Assembly: GCA_001584585.1 (NCBI GenBank)
Contig: LSYV01000006.1
Coordinates: 2,262,615 to 2,326,614 of the forward strand
From: Gonium pectorale
Lineage: Eukaryota; Chlorophyta; Chlorophyceae; Chlamydomonadales; Volvocaceae
DNA length: 64,000 bases
Direction: 5' to 3'
This document shows, in pieces, positions 47,601-58,438 of the stretch. The position numbers and the translations under genes are program-made. A model generated the notes under the pieces. It was not told the DNA's origin and searched no databases. It saw only the letters and a program-made list of their open reading frames with translations. Numbering within the stretch: position 1 is the stretch's first letter; every line of letters starts with the position of its first letter.

Positions 47601-50600
47601 GCATCTGCTGTTGCTGCTGCAGGAGCTGCTGCTGCATTGCCAGCGGCAGCATCCCGGGGAAGCCGCCGCCCATGCGCATGCCGCCGCCGCCTCCCATGCC
47701 CCCACCGCCTCTCCCGTGGCCGAAGCGCACTGGTGGCGCAGCCATTAGCTGCAGGAGTCGCTGATCCGTCACTGCGGAGGGCGGGAATTTCTTCAGCAGT
47801 GCCGAGGCCTTCGTCCGCACGTCGTAGTCGGCGTTGCTAGAGAGCTGCCGCAGCATGTCCGCGAAGTTGCCGTGCGCCGAGCGCACAGCGTACACATCGT
47901 TGGCCTCCAACGGTAGCATCTCCACGACCCTGAGCACCTGCGCAGCCATAATCAGGATGCTTACAAACGATTGTCGTAGCCATCAATACATATCGAAAGT
48001 GCACGAGTAGTCAATGAGACGTATGGCTATGGGGCCTTAACACGTTCACACCGACCGCGTGATGCAGCCATCACGTGCTGCTCAGGTTGCGAGGTGCTGA
48101 AACACGCCTGCGCCAGTCGAGTGCCCCCATGAATCGCACAGCAAACGCCCCGCCCCGCACCTTGCGCAGGATGACGCAGTACTCTTTCCCAGTGTTGCGC
48201 CCCATGGCCTGGTGCAGCTGCGTCAGCAGGCCGCACGTGACAAACTCCTTCTTTGCGACGGAGCTGCTCGTCTTGAGCACCACGTCGAGCAGAAGCGACA
48301 GGTCCGCCATGCGCGCGCGCTGCCGCGCTGTCAGGCCGCCTGTGGACCCCGGCCCCGGCCCTGCCATGCCGCCGTCGTCCATGCCCCGTGACATGCCGCC
48401 GTTGAGGTACCGGCCGCCAGCGGCAGCCCCAAAGCCCGCCGTCTTGCCCGACTGGCCGCCAATGTCGCAGAGGTTGAACAAGCGAAGCACCTTGATGATG
48501 TTCTGCCGGCTGGGATCCTTAAGCCGCCCGTTGCTGCCCACCACCTCGTCAAGCCTCCGGTCAATCTCGCTACGCAGCTTTCTCGCCCCGCGACCGTTGG
48601 CGGTTGGCGGCGGTGACGCCGAGCGCCTCGCGCTGGCCGCCGCCTGGATCCCGGCAGACGCGGTTGCAGTAGCGGAACCAGTGGAGTTCTTGCGAGCTGC
48701 TGTGCCTGTGGACGTGGCGGGTGCCTGTGCGGCAGGCGCCGCTGACACCCCAGCCTCTTCGTCCTGCTGCGCTGTTGTCGCCGCTACTGCGCTGGGCATC
48801 ACTGCGGCTGCCCCGCCGTCCTGGGCTGCCACAGGTTGGGCGGGCTGCGCTTTGGGCACCAAGCGCCGCAACCGCTTGCGCAGGGGGACGTGCTTGGCAG
48901 CAGCCGTAGCAGCGGCCCGCACCTCCTCCAGGGCGGCATCATCGTTATCCAAAGACCCAGACGTGCGCGGTGACTGCGGGACCTGCGGCGACAGCGGCGA
49001 GTGGGGCGACGGCGGCGACGGGAGAGACGATGTAGTGGCGTGCGCCTTCTCCTCCACCACGGGCGCCGGTGCGGGCTCTGCGTACCGAACATGGCAGGGT
49101 GGTCAGTCGAGTTGAGAGGACTGGGACACTGTTTCCTTTTCGGCCACGTTTTGGCCACGTTTGGCTACAATGCATGGGATGACTGCCCTGAACGGGCTTT
49201 GACAGATGGAACACAAAGGGCGTTACTTGCTTCCACACTGGGTTGCCAAACCCAATCCGCTCATAGCACTGGAGCCTCAAACCGGCCTGTTACCCAGCAG
49301 CAGTGGCATCCACGTGATGATAACCTACTGCTGCTCGCCACTCCTGCCCACGCACCTTGCTGCTGCATAATCTTCCACTGCTTGAAGAGCGCCTTCGGGC
49401 CACGGACCTGCGCCATGTCCGGTGTGGTGGAGGGCGCCGATGTTCCCGCCTGCCGACCCGCCTGCGCCCCGCCCGCCTCCCGCGGTGTGCTCTCCGGCCC
49501 CGACGCTGCGACCGGCGTCGCGCCCTCCTCTATCCGCAGCTTCGCGACGCCCGCGGCATGTGTTGCCCCATCCAACTGCTGCTTGGCCCCTGTGGCCTTG
49601 CCCTTGGCCGCAGAGGGCGCCGCGGCGGCTGCCACCGCTCCGGCCTTCTCGGCCTTGCGCTGCTGCTTGCTCTTAGCCGGCGCTGGGCCTGCGCCGGCAC
49701 ACGACTCCACCACTGCCTGCGGCTGATCTGTGCCACGCTCACTGGTACTGGGGACGATCGCCGCGTCATCCTGCGGCGGGGGTGGCGCCTCCTGCCCGTA
49801 GAAGTGCTTCACGCTCCAGTTCACGTTCCGCGACTTGCAGATGCGCTCGAGCCTGTAGGACGGAAGGGCCGTGCAAACTTGCGTGTTCCCTCCGCTGTGT
49901 GTGGGTTGACTGTAGGGCCGTTACCACGTGGCCCGGACGGGCACTCAGGCTACGCATTTGAAGCCCTGAACTGCTGCGCCCAGACCCCGAAAACAACCCC
50001 CCATTGATATTTCAAAGGGAAGGGAACGGCGTGTCGCAGCGCTACCACAGCGCGCACCTGGTAATCATGCCCATCTCCTTTGCCTTGTCCACCTTGGTCC
50101 CCACTCGCCACTCCAGCAGCATGCGCATGTTGGGGTCCATGTCTGCATCCGTCAGCATGATGGGCGGCAGGTCCCGCGACGCGTTGTCCGGCTCCACCGG
50201 GGCCAGCAGCGACACGTCCACATTGTCCTATTCGGGTTGGGGGCGTGTCACTGTTAGCCACCAACAGTTTGTTTGCAGCCGAGGGTCGTCAGGCAGCCCC
50301 GTGCAAGGGTCCCACGGTAGCGCTCCCTCGCACGGCCGGCGCCGCATGCCTCCTTCGCGCTCCCTCGCAAGTACGGCCGGCCCCACAAGGCTCCTCCCAA
50401 GCGCACCTGCATGCCACCAATGAACTGGCGGCAGTTCTGCGACTGGCAATAGCAGCGCATCGGCTTATCGCCGTAGCGCTCGAAATTGTAGTCAAAAGTC
50501 AGCTCTGTGTCCTTGGGGATGTCCCGCACCGCGAACAGGCCGATGGCCAGCTCGCCCCGCACAAGCCACTTTTGAGTCTCGCAGTTCGGCTCGCAGGAGT

Positions 50601-52494
50601 GATTGATGAAGCGCGAGATGTTGCCCTGCACCGGAGACCCCATGCAGTGGTGATATTACGTAAGCCCCTGCGTGCGCACCCCACACCCAAGGGCGCTGCT
50701 CCGCCGGCGGACACAAGGCACAGACACGTTCAGGCACATGCGGGTCCGTTATCGCGTCTGCCATCCACAAATTCTTGAGCATGTGCGCCCTGCCACAACA
50801 AGCCTACGGTGCCTAAGGGCACCGGGTTGAAGGGCGCCAGGCTCGGGTCATGCCAGGTACTGTCGAGCCTGCATCCGTCATGCAGCCGGCATACCCTTTC
50901 AGTGCCGCACCTTTCGGCAGGCGTCGATGACCTCCCCGTTGCCGATGTTCATGAAGTAGTAGTGCCGCTGGCCCACTGACATGTAGTAGTCCTTCCGCCG
51001 CTGGTACTCGTCCTCCTCCAGCACCTCGCCTGTGAGTCAAGTTTCGGACAACGATGAACTCTATATGACGGAAACACCAGATGTCCATTTCCCATCACAG
51101 CCCTTGCGTTGCATCTATACGTCCGTCCAGAAGCTCCCTAGACTGACAGGGCATAGGTACCCAGAATCCATTAACCCAACACAGATCAGCGTCCGCGGCC
51201 CGCCCGTATGCGCCCGTGGTCCACCCAGCCAGTCGCTCACCAATGTACTCGATTATGAACTGGCCCGCTTTGATGTCCTCCAGCGCATACAGGCCGAAGC
51301 CCTTCGCGCCCGCCCGCCGCTGCCGCCAGGATAAGAGCGTGAACACGCGTCGGCGTCAGCACTGTGCTTAAGAATAGTTGCCTATCGTGCACGGGCATTA
51401 GCAATGCCCTTGACCTTGGCTCATGTGAGAAAGGACCCCCTGGCCCCAGACTGCGACTTACGATCTCAAGATTCGCGTACATCCGCTTGGAAAACATCTG
51501 GTTGGTGCACTTGTCCTCCGAAGGGCAGAAGCCCTGGGCCAGGTTTGGGCGAAAGGACACACGTGCACGCTTTCAGGAATTACGCATGGGGCTCTTCCGT
51601 CCTAAAGCTCACGGCGTCCCGCAGTCCCTGCACGCATCTATGAGGGGCATATGTGCCCCAGCCTGCATGGCAGGCCGTCCTTGTCACCCGCCCGGCGCCG
51701 CGTCGCCCGCCTCGGGCCCCGCTCCAGGCTCCAGCCTCCTCGCCGCTAGCTCCGACAGCTGCTCACCGGGACGCACTCGATGCACAGCATCCGGTTGATG
51801 CAGTCCGGTCCGCAGCCGTCACCTCCCCGGTACACTGGCTTGCAGTGGCAGATCATGATGTCATCTTCGTCCTGCATCTTCCGCTTGCGATGCGCCAGCA
51901 CATTGTCCTTCAGCAGCTGCCACACAGCCGGGATACGCCGCCGCTTGGCGCTCTCCTCCTCGTCCAGGTCGCTCTATGGCAGTGGAGAAGCGGGCACATC
52001 CGGGAGTTGGCTTCCCTGGGTATTAAGCGTGCGTTGGGTACTGCCTCCACCCCTCTCCCGCACTAACGCCCTTGACACGTCGTGTGCCCAGCCCCTACCA
52101 TACCGCGTCTGAGTCCCCGGCATCTATCTCCTCGTTGGTCAGCTCTTGCGGGACGGAGCAGCTTGCGAACGCCTTGTTTGGATTGTTCTCGCAGTACCTG
52201 CGTGGCCCCGCAGGCCCAGGGGGCTCTGTTTGCAAAACGGGTTCCAAAGGCGCGCAACGATGGCTGCCCTCACCAGGGGGCGTCCTCCCTTATTTGGTCC
52301 GCGAAGCCTTCTGGGATGCGCCTCCACTTTGTGCAACGGTCGCAGAGCACCCAGTTGTCGGCATCCTCGTCCTCCTGGCTCCTTTGTCCTCCTTCCCTCG
52401 CGCCCTCATCCGAACTCAAGTTTCCCGGGCCAGACTCCGACCCGGACTCCGACCCGCTAGAGTCCGAATACGAATATCTGCGCCTCCGTGCCAT
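44678..52494 (-). CDS. CW-AWS-SET histone H3K36-type methyltransferase with TFIIS-N-like and SRI-like regions
   Basis: Thirteen exons, all in phase, 1821 residues: 52494-52274, 52197-52104, 51973-51767, 51533-51462, 51319-51241, 51029-50911, 50625-50407, 50227-50058, 49852-49356, 49077-48161, 47937-45879, 45651-45485, 45322-44678. Expected role: nuclear methylation of histone H3, by family most likely Lys36. Domains: acidic Ser-rich start; zinc-finger CW (about 47-97: NWVLCDRCTKWRRIP, WYCENNP); AWS cysteines (CHCKPVY, GCGPDCINR, CIECVP); SET (about 185-325) with KGFGLYALEDI, RFINHSCEPNC and ELTFDYNFERYGD; post-SET CYCQSQNC. Ala-rich linkers follow. A helical region about 770-920 (RSEIDRRLDEVVG, LLDVVLKTSSSVAKKEF, DVRTKASALLKKF) resembles a TFIIS N-terminal/LW fold. 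A Gln/Gly/Pro-rich linker follows. A region about 1575-1670 (FEAFVTDMVRHRLGKYL, RHKLEANLKEFVRSTIKRM) resembles the SRI domain that binds RNA polymerase II. CW-AWS-SET recalls plant ASHH2/SDG8; SRI recalls SETD2/Set2. Confidence 0.88.
47567..47640 (-). repeat. Gln-codon repeat in the SET protein linker
   Basis: CTG/TTG-rich repeat on the plus strand; on the coding strand it encodes Gln runs interrupted by Met and Leu (MQQQLLQQQQQMLQQQ). This is a low-complexity insertion in the disordered linker between the TFIIS-N-like and SRI-like regions. Confidence 0.85.
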
Positions 52495-52799
52495 GGTATT
52501 CGGCGCGCTAGGAATTAGACCAAGTCAAAGCAGCCATCGTTCAACAGCGGCCAGCAGCCAGCATCCGCGTGAGTTCCATGTATTTTAGAGGTGTCCACAC
52601 GTTTGGGAGTGCACAAGAGTTTGCTCATTCGGCAATACGGCAACCGGCCGAAACTTGCCGCTTCTTGTTTACAGACGCTAGCGAAATAGCATTGATCGCG
52701 CTTTGTGTGAGCTCATGTCACAGCAGCCGCCACATTGACAGGAAAAAACACCGGCATCGCGTGCGGACGGCTCGGCAGCGTGAATCACAGCTAACTGCG
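52495..52799. promoter_or_regulatory. Divergent promoter region, SET gene / OPR gene
   Basis: 305 bp between the two proposed start codons. No recognised core promoter element. The right limit depends on the short first exon proposed for the OPR gene. Confidence 0.45.
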
Positions 52800-55570
52800 A
52801 TGGCGCTGCTTGGGCGGCGGCATGGTAGGATATGGCGAATGCGCAGTGCGAACCTGTAAGGGTGCCTTCATCAACGCGTGCGCACCCTTGCTTTACCACA
52901 TTCAGGCCGCTTACTGGCGCGCGCTTTGGCCGTTAACGAATCAGGGCTTGGGGCTGGGCACTTTGGCAGGTGAAGCTTTCGCGATGGGACGGGATCCCCG
53001 TGTCATCGCTGACAACTCCTCTTCGTCATGCAGGGCAGTCATTGACGACGACCGTGATTACGACGCCAACACTTGCTCCACGTCGCATCAGGTATGCAAA
53101 TGTCGCGACCATTTACGGCGGCTGTAACACTACCACGCCGCGACCTGCAACACCCTCAAACCCTCTATCCCAGCAGCACCACGCGCCGTCGGGGACGGCT
53201 GGCTTCTGGCCTCGTACATCTCAGATGCGCGCCTATGCGATCAACAACAAGCCCAGCATCCGCTATGTACCCGTGCCGGAGCCGGAGCTTGACGACTTCC
53301 GGTCGGAGCCCACCACATACACACAGCTGCTCGCAGCCATCCGCAGCGCGAAAACCCTGAAGCGCCTACAGCACTTGGTATCGACCTACTCGGACCGGCT
53401 CGACGCTGTGCACGTGGCGGCAGCAGTAGCGCGCCTGCCGCGTCTCATCAAGTACAAACCCTCGGACCTGGTCGATCGGCGGGATGCGGTAGTGGTGCCC
53501 TCGCCCAACCTGCAGCACGTGCGCCGCAAGCATGGTGCGCAGCCGCGGGCGGGCCACCTTGACGCGGGCGCCAAGCTAGCGGCGCAGCTTGACGGCATGC
53601 TGCCAGCGCACGTTCACAACTTCTTTCCGCGCCAGGCGGCATGCACCCTCTGGGCCTTTGGCGAGCTACATCGGCGCGGCGTGGTGCAGCGCATGGAGTC
53701 CCTGCCCGATGTGCTGCTCTCTGTGACCAGGGGCGGCCTGGAGCCGCTGCGGGTGCACGCGCATGGGGTGGACTTCGCGCAGCTCGTGCAGGGTCTCGCG
53801 AAGCTGGGCCACAACGACCCCGAGCTCCTGGCCCGCCTGGAGCCGCTGCTCCTGGAGCGCCTGGGCTCCATGCAGCAGCGTGAACTGACCATGGTGGCCT
53901 GGGGCCTGGCCAGTATGGGCGGCGGGAGCGCGCAGCTCTTCAACGCCATCGCGGACCAGCTCCTGCGGACCAGTACGGCCTTCCTGCTGCCATCGGGCTG
54001 CGCGGGCGCGCTCTGGGCGTTCGCCAAGGCCGGCGTGAGGCGGCCTGAGCTATTCGCTAGCCTGGCGGGCAGCATGGTGGGTCAGGCGCTGCTGCTGGCG
54101 CCTCAGGACGCGACGACGGCGCTGTGGGCTTGCACTAAGCTGGGCTTCCGGGACAACCACTTTTTCGCGGTGCTTGGGGACGCGGTGCTCCGCTCGCTGC
54201 CCAGCTGTAGCGACCTGGAGGTCTCCAGCGTGGTGGAGTCATTGGCGGCGCTGGGGTACCACCACGCGCCCCTGCTCGACGCGATCGCGGCTAGCATCTT
54301 GGCGGAGCCCGTCATCGGTGCGCAGCCCGTGTGCATAGCGCGCGTCCTTGCTGCGTACGGCCGGCTGGGGCGTCGGGGGCCGCGCGACGTGGCCCTGGCG
54401 GCTGCGCTGGCGGCGGCGTTGGTCCCGCGGATGCCAATCGTGAAGGAGGACACGCTGGCGCTGGCGTGTGCTGGCCTGCAGCTATTCGGCTACCAGGATC
54501 CGGTGAGACCACGCGAGGGAGGACCACTTGTGTTGGTCCAGTGGGGCGTTTGCGTAAGCGAGTATATTATCAGGTACTGGCTGGCAGGTTTGTTCACGAC
54601 TTATCATCCTGCTGCCTGGGAATTGACTTAAGCGAAGGAAGTGTAGGGTCGACCCCATCATTTCATCCTGTCAGCGGTGTGCCCGTCCGATTGCTTCCTT
54701 TGCTCCTCGCACAGCGCCGAGAGCGCATGCGCCAGAAGCTGTGATGTCTTGCCAACCTCAATCCTACGGTTGCTGTCCGCAGGAGGTGCTCGCAGCGTAC
54801 GCATCGCGTGCTGAGCTGCTGGTACCCCACTTTAGCGACGCGCAGCTCCTGTCGGTCCTGCGGTTGCTGAGCAGCGCCGGCGTCGCACACTACCAGCTGG
54901 CGGTTGCTTCAGCGCGCCATCTGCATGCGTCCATCATCCCTGGCAGCAAGCACCAAAGCAAGCTCGCCATCGCTGTTGAGCTGCTGTACCTGTGCGCACG
55001 CCAGGGCGTGGAGGACCCGGCCGCAGCGGACGCAGTACTGCAGCTCGTGGCCTCGTATGAGGAAGTCCTCCGGCCCGTCGACGCGGGACGGCTGTTCGTG
55101 GTTGGGCAGGTGCGCGGAGCGCGGAAAGATGGGTGCAGATGTACTTTCGGCGAAGGGGGTCTCGGCAGTAGCTATGTCCCTCAGCTCACATGTTTCAGAT
55201 TGCGCTGTGTGAAACGTGCGGAACGTGTGCTGTGTGTCTTGCTGGCTTGCGGTTGATGGGCTATGTAGATACAGAGCAGTGTAGTAGTGTGTCTGGATGG
55301 CATACACACATGGTAGCTCCTTCGCGTCGCGTTCGCGGTTATCACGCTTGCCAAGCGTGCGTACACAACTGCTGAAGGCCTTCCCGACTGGTCCCTTCGC
55401 GTCCGGTGCAGGTCATGAACAAGCAGGGCCTGCTTCTGACGCGAGCAGCCGATATTGTCGCCAGACAAGCTACGCAGCTGGACGAAGACACTGCCCGCTC
55501 AGCTCTCGCTAGCGCACGGGCGCTCGGGCGGACGGATGTGGCTGGGGCACTGAGCTCGGTGTTACAGTGA
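52800..55570 (+). CDS. Octotricopeptide-repeat (OPR) protein, probable organellar RNA factor
   Basis: Exons 52800-52824, 53034-54502, 54783-55109 and 55412-55570 give 659 residues. OPR proteins are helical-repeat RNA-binding factors that act on specific chloroplast or mitochondrial transcripts and are greatly expanded in Chlamydomonas. From about residue 170 the protein is made of ~38-residue repeats such as ACTLWAFGELHRRG, LTMVAWGLASMGGG, AGALWAFAKAGVRRPELF, TTALWACTKLGFRDNHFF, VVESLAALGYHHAPLL. A RAP domain is not visible. The short first exon (MALLGRRH) is inferred because it splices in phase to GQSLTTTVITTPTLAPRR, giving a basic, Ser/Thr-rich organelle-targeting sequence. The alternative is an ATG at 53225 with the presequence lost. 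The second exon would otherwise be open back to about 52970 with no ATG. Head-to-head with the SET gene, tail-to-tail with the BIG1-like gene. Confidence 0.85.
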
Positions 55571-55632
55571 AAAGTGCCCTAGAGTGGGCCAGCCCACAGG
55601 GGCATCAATGAAAAACGCGCGCCATTCTTCTT

Positions 55633-55637
55633 TGTAA
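55633..55637 (+). terminator. TGTAA polyadenylation signal of the OPR gene
   Basis: TGTAA about 63 nt after the OPR stop codon. It lies only 30 nt from the minus-strand signals of the convergent BIG1-like gene. Confidence 0.65.
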
Positions 55638-55643
55638 CCATGG

Positions 55644-55671
55644 TTACAATGCGTCCCTCGTGCCATTTACA
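55644..55671 (-). terminator. TGTAA polyadenylation signals of the BIG1-like gene
   Basis: Two minus-strand TGTAA copies, 55667-55671 and 55644-55648, lie about 51 and 74 nt past the stop codon. With the plus-strand signal at 55633-55637 the two convergent transcripts probably overlap at their 3' ends. Confidence 0.6.
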
Positions 55672-55721
55672 ACCGGCATAGTTGCGACAGAACCAGTTTC
55701 ACCGCCAGTATGCCAAGGCCG

Positions 55722-58046
55722 CTATTGTTGCGCACCATCCTTAGGGGGAGCCTCAAAACGAGTAGGCGTATCCAGGACGTAGAGACAGACCAGACCTGCG
55801 GGTCCAAATCATGCATGCCGTTAGCCGTGTTACCGGTAAGGATTTCAGGGCCACGGCAGAACAGCGGCTGCACCACTGAGCTACCCCGTACACCCGGTTC
55901 ACATCCACCAGCAACAGCGCATGGTATCCCACAGTGCGCGGTGCACCTACCTGCGCACGAGGCGAGCGCGAGGAAGAGGACGGCCAGCATGCCCTCGAGC
56001 CAGCGGACCTGAGTCTGTGAAGAAATAGCAGGTTGAAGAGGGATAAGATACAGATACAGATTACAGGCTCCGTCAGAGAGGGGTTGCAGGCCACACGAGC
56101 CGATTGGCTCCCGACCCGCCATAGCGGAAAGGGTAAAACACCCTTAAGAGTTCTGGTTAGCCGTAGGGCCCAGAACCCGAAAAGACAAGCGCAACTTAGA
56201 ACATGGCACCTTTGCGTATATTGTAAACTGAGGCAAGGAATGCACCGACCTTGTACGGGTCAATGTCAGTCCAAAACCGCATCATATTATGACAAGCGCG
56301 CGAAATTCCGTACTCATCGCGTACCCATCATAACCCATCATAAGTACTGCACTAAAAAACGTGGTATTCATCTTCACACATCCCAGACTGGCACACGCGA
56401 CAAGCTCGTTGTTCCCGGGGCAGATGAGTGTCCCTGTAAACAGCGAGTGGCCAAGCACAGACAAGAGCCCACGTCAAGCTGGGCAGCGTACTAAGAAGAC
56501 GTACCTGGCAAAGCGGCCCGCAGACCGTGTAGGGGCCAAAGCCAGTGTACGTTGCCAGCAGGCTGCGCCGCTTGCCGCCAGCCGGCTCCGCGGCCGCGTC
56601 GGCCGCGCCTTGAGAGGCATAGAGCATGACGTGCGCAACACCGGTCTCCTCAACTGCCGCCTGGACAGCCCTCAGCTGCTCAATCTCAGCAGCCAGGCCG
56701 TCCTCCGCGTCCTGAACGCTCGCGCACACGAGCACAACCCTCGACTCTGCCAGCGCCGCAGCAACGTCGGCCTTGAGCTCCGCAGACGGGGCAGAGCAGC
56801 CCACGGCCTGCATACATGCGTCAAGCATTGGAAAACGCAATTGCAGGCGGATCCATGGCTGAAATTTTCCAGGACCACACCGTCCAGCCTATTACAAAGC
56901 GTACCTTATGGGAAATCTGCGCCTTGTCCAGGTTGCTGCAGACCGTTTCACGGACGGAAACGCCACCCTGTGGGCCATCAGGGCCATCGGACCATGCACG
57001 GTTATGCGTTGCAGTAAACTTCTGACGACGAATGAATGCCCACTATGATAGCGAGTGTACCATCAACACCGTTCAGGGGAGCATGCGCTCATGAGACGAG
57101 CAACACCCAAGCCCAATGCCACCGTCAAGATAACTGACCGGTGTAGGGACAGGGGCAATCGGCTAACTCAGACACTGGAAAGCAAGACCGCATTCCAAGT
57201 ATACAGCATCGGCCCGTTCAACAAGACACGCCGTAGGTCAAGGGCAGACACCAAACGCATGGCACTTCCTGGTGGCGCATGCGCGGAAGGACCTAGGTTA
57301 GACGTCAGGACGCTCACGGGTCCCCGTACCCTTGATGCGCTAACCCCATCACAACTCAAGCAGCCCGTTGACAGTCGTGCGATTGCCCCAGAGAATTAAA
57401 TACCAAGGGCATAACGTGACACCATGCGACGATAACGCAGCTGCGGCCGAGCTGGAGACCGGCACACCACCTGCGTGCTTTAGACCCACCTGGCTAGTCG
57501 AATACGGAATCACAAGGGAAGACGATGCAGCGTCCAGCACCGTGCCAAGGCTCTGCACAGCCTCGGAGTGGCCGCGCATGTCAGCAGCGTCCAGCTGCGA
57601 GACGGGGTGGTTACAGATTGTCAAGGGGGAGGGGACGATACAAGCCACAAACCCAGGGTGGACCCCTTCAGACCTGACTGCCGATGAACACCACAACACT
57701 TCGCGGCTTCTCCAAGGAGCCCACAAGCCCCGACATTCGGACTTGGCTGTGCTCAGGGCCCTTGCCCAGGGCGCCCAGGACCAGCTCGGAGGCCACCTGC
57801 TCCATGTCTGTGAGCACCTGCCAAGCCACACAGCGACCGGGTGACCGGATCGATATAGAGATAATGTTGATACGTTTAGCCGCTATGTAGCGGGGCAAGC
57901 AGGCCAACCTGGTAGGATATGTGCTTTCCCTGGCCCGCAGCGCCGCGGTTGCTCCATAGCAGCAGTGGCGAAGAGATACCAATTGATCCCGTGTTACCAG
58001 CCAGCACAGCCGGCAAGACCAGCAGAGAGAGCGCCAGTAGCCTCAT
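55722..58046 (-). CDS. BIG1/Voa1/ATP6AP1-like type I membrane protein (V-ATPase assembly family)
   Basis: Seven exons, 58046-57909, 57817-57674, 57594-57490, 56967-56905, 56807-56505, 56014-55951 and 55795-55722, encode 296 residues in phase. The family comprises ER/secretory type I membrane proteins linked to V-ATPase Vo assembly and, in yeast Big1, cell-wall glucan synthesis. The N-terminus is a clear signal peptide (MRLLALSLLVLPAVLA) followed by SSPLLLWSNR, a typical motif of the family. A lumenal domain follows with VLTDMEQVASELVLG and RVVLVCASVQDAED. Near the end are FGPYTVCGPLCQ and TQVRWLEGMLA, leading into a single transmembrane helix (about 257-280) and a short tail ending GAQQ. Length is close to fungal and plant members. 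The 520-bp intron between 57490 and 56967 could hide another small exon. Start codon is 392 bp from the divergent NT-C2 gene. Confidence 0.85.
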
Positions 58047-58438
58047 TCGCTCAAATCAGCGGCACGAACTGACCGCAGGCGCCCCTAGAAGCCTACAAGC
58101 AGGCGAGATACGATAGTAAGTTGTCAATGGGCTGGTAGGCTGGCTCCTCAACGAGCACGGCATGACCGGCAGTGCTCGGCCAAGAAACTTTCCAGCCATA
58201 ACGCTGCAGCACGAAGAGTAAGGCAATGCATGTGCACGCTATATACATAAATATAACGCTGCGCTGCAACTAGTCAACGACAAGCCTGGCACATTCTCTT
58301 GCCTTCTCCTAGACTCCTTCTGCAGCAAGACCATGAACGCCGAGACAGTGACGTAGCTTTGTAGCGGCGTTGCTTTAGACTCTCCCTGTGGGTCGTCGCC
58401 TGCTGGGTCAGCCAACGCAGGAGAGCAGGAGCAGCAGC
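58047..58438. promoter_or_regulatory. Divergent promoter region, BIG1-like / NT-C2 gene
   Basis: 392 bp between the two start codons, without other coding potential or a recognised element. Confidence 0.45.

Noticed and set aside
46866..47840. 324-codon plus-strand open frame
   Set aside because: Antisense shadow of the SET protein linker; Arg/Ala-rich with no recognisable domain.
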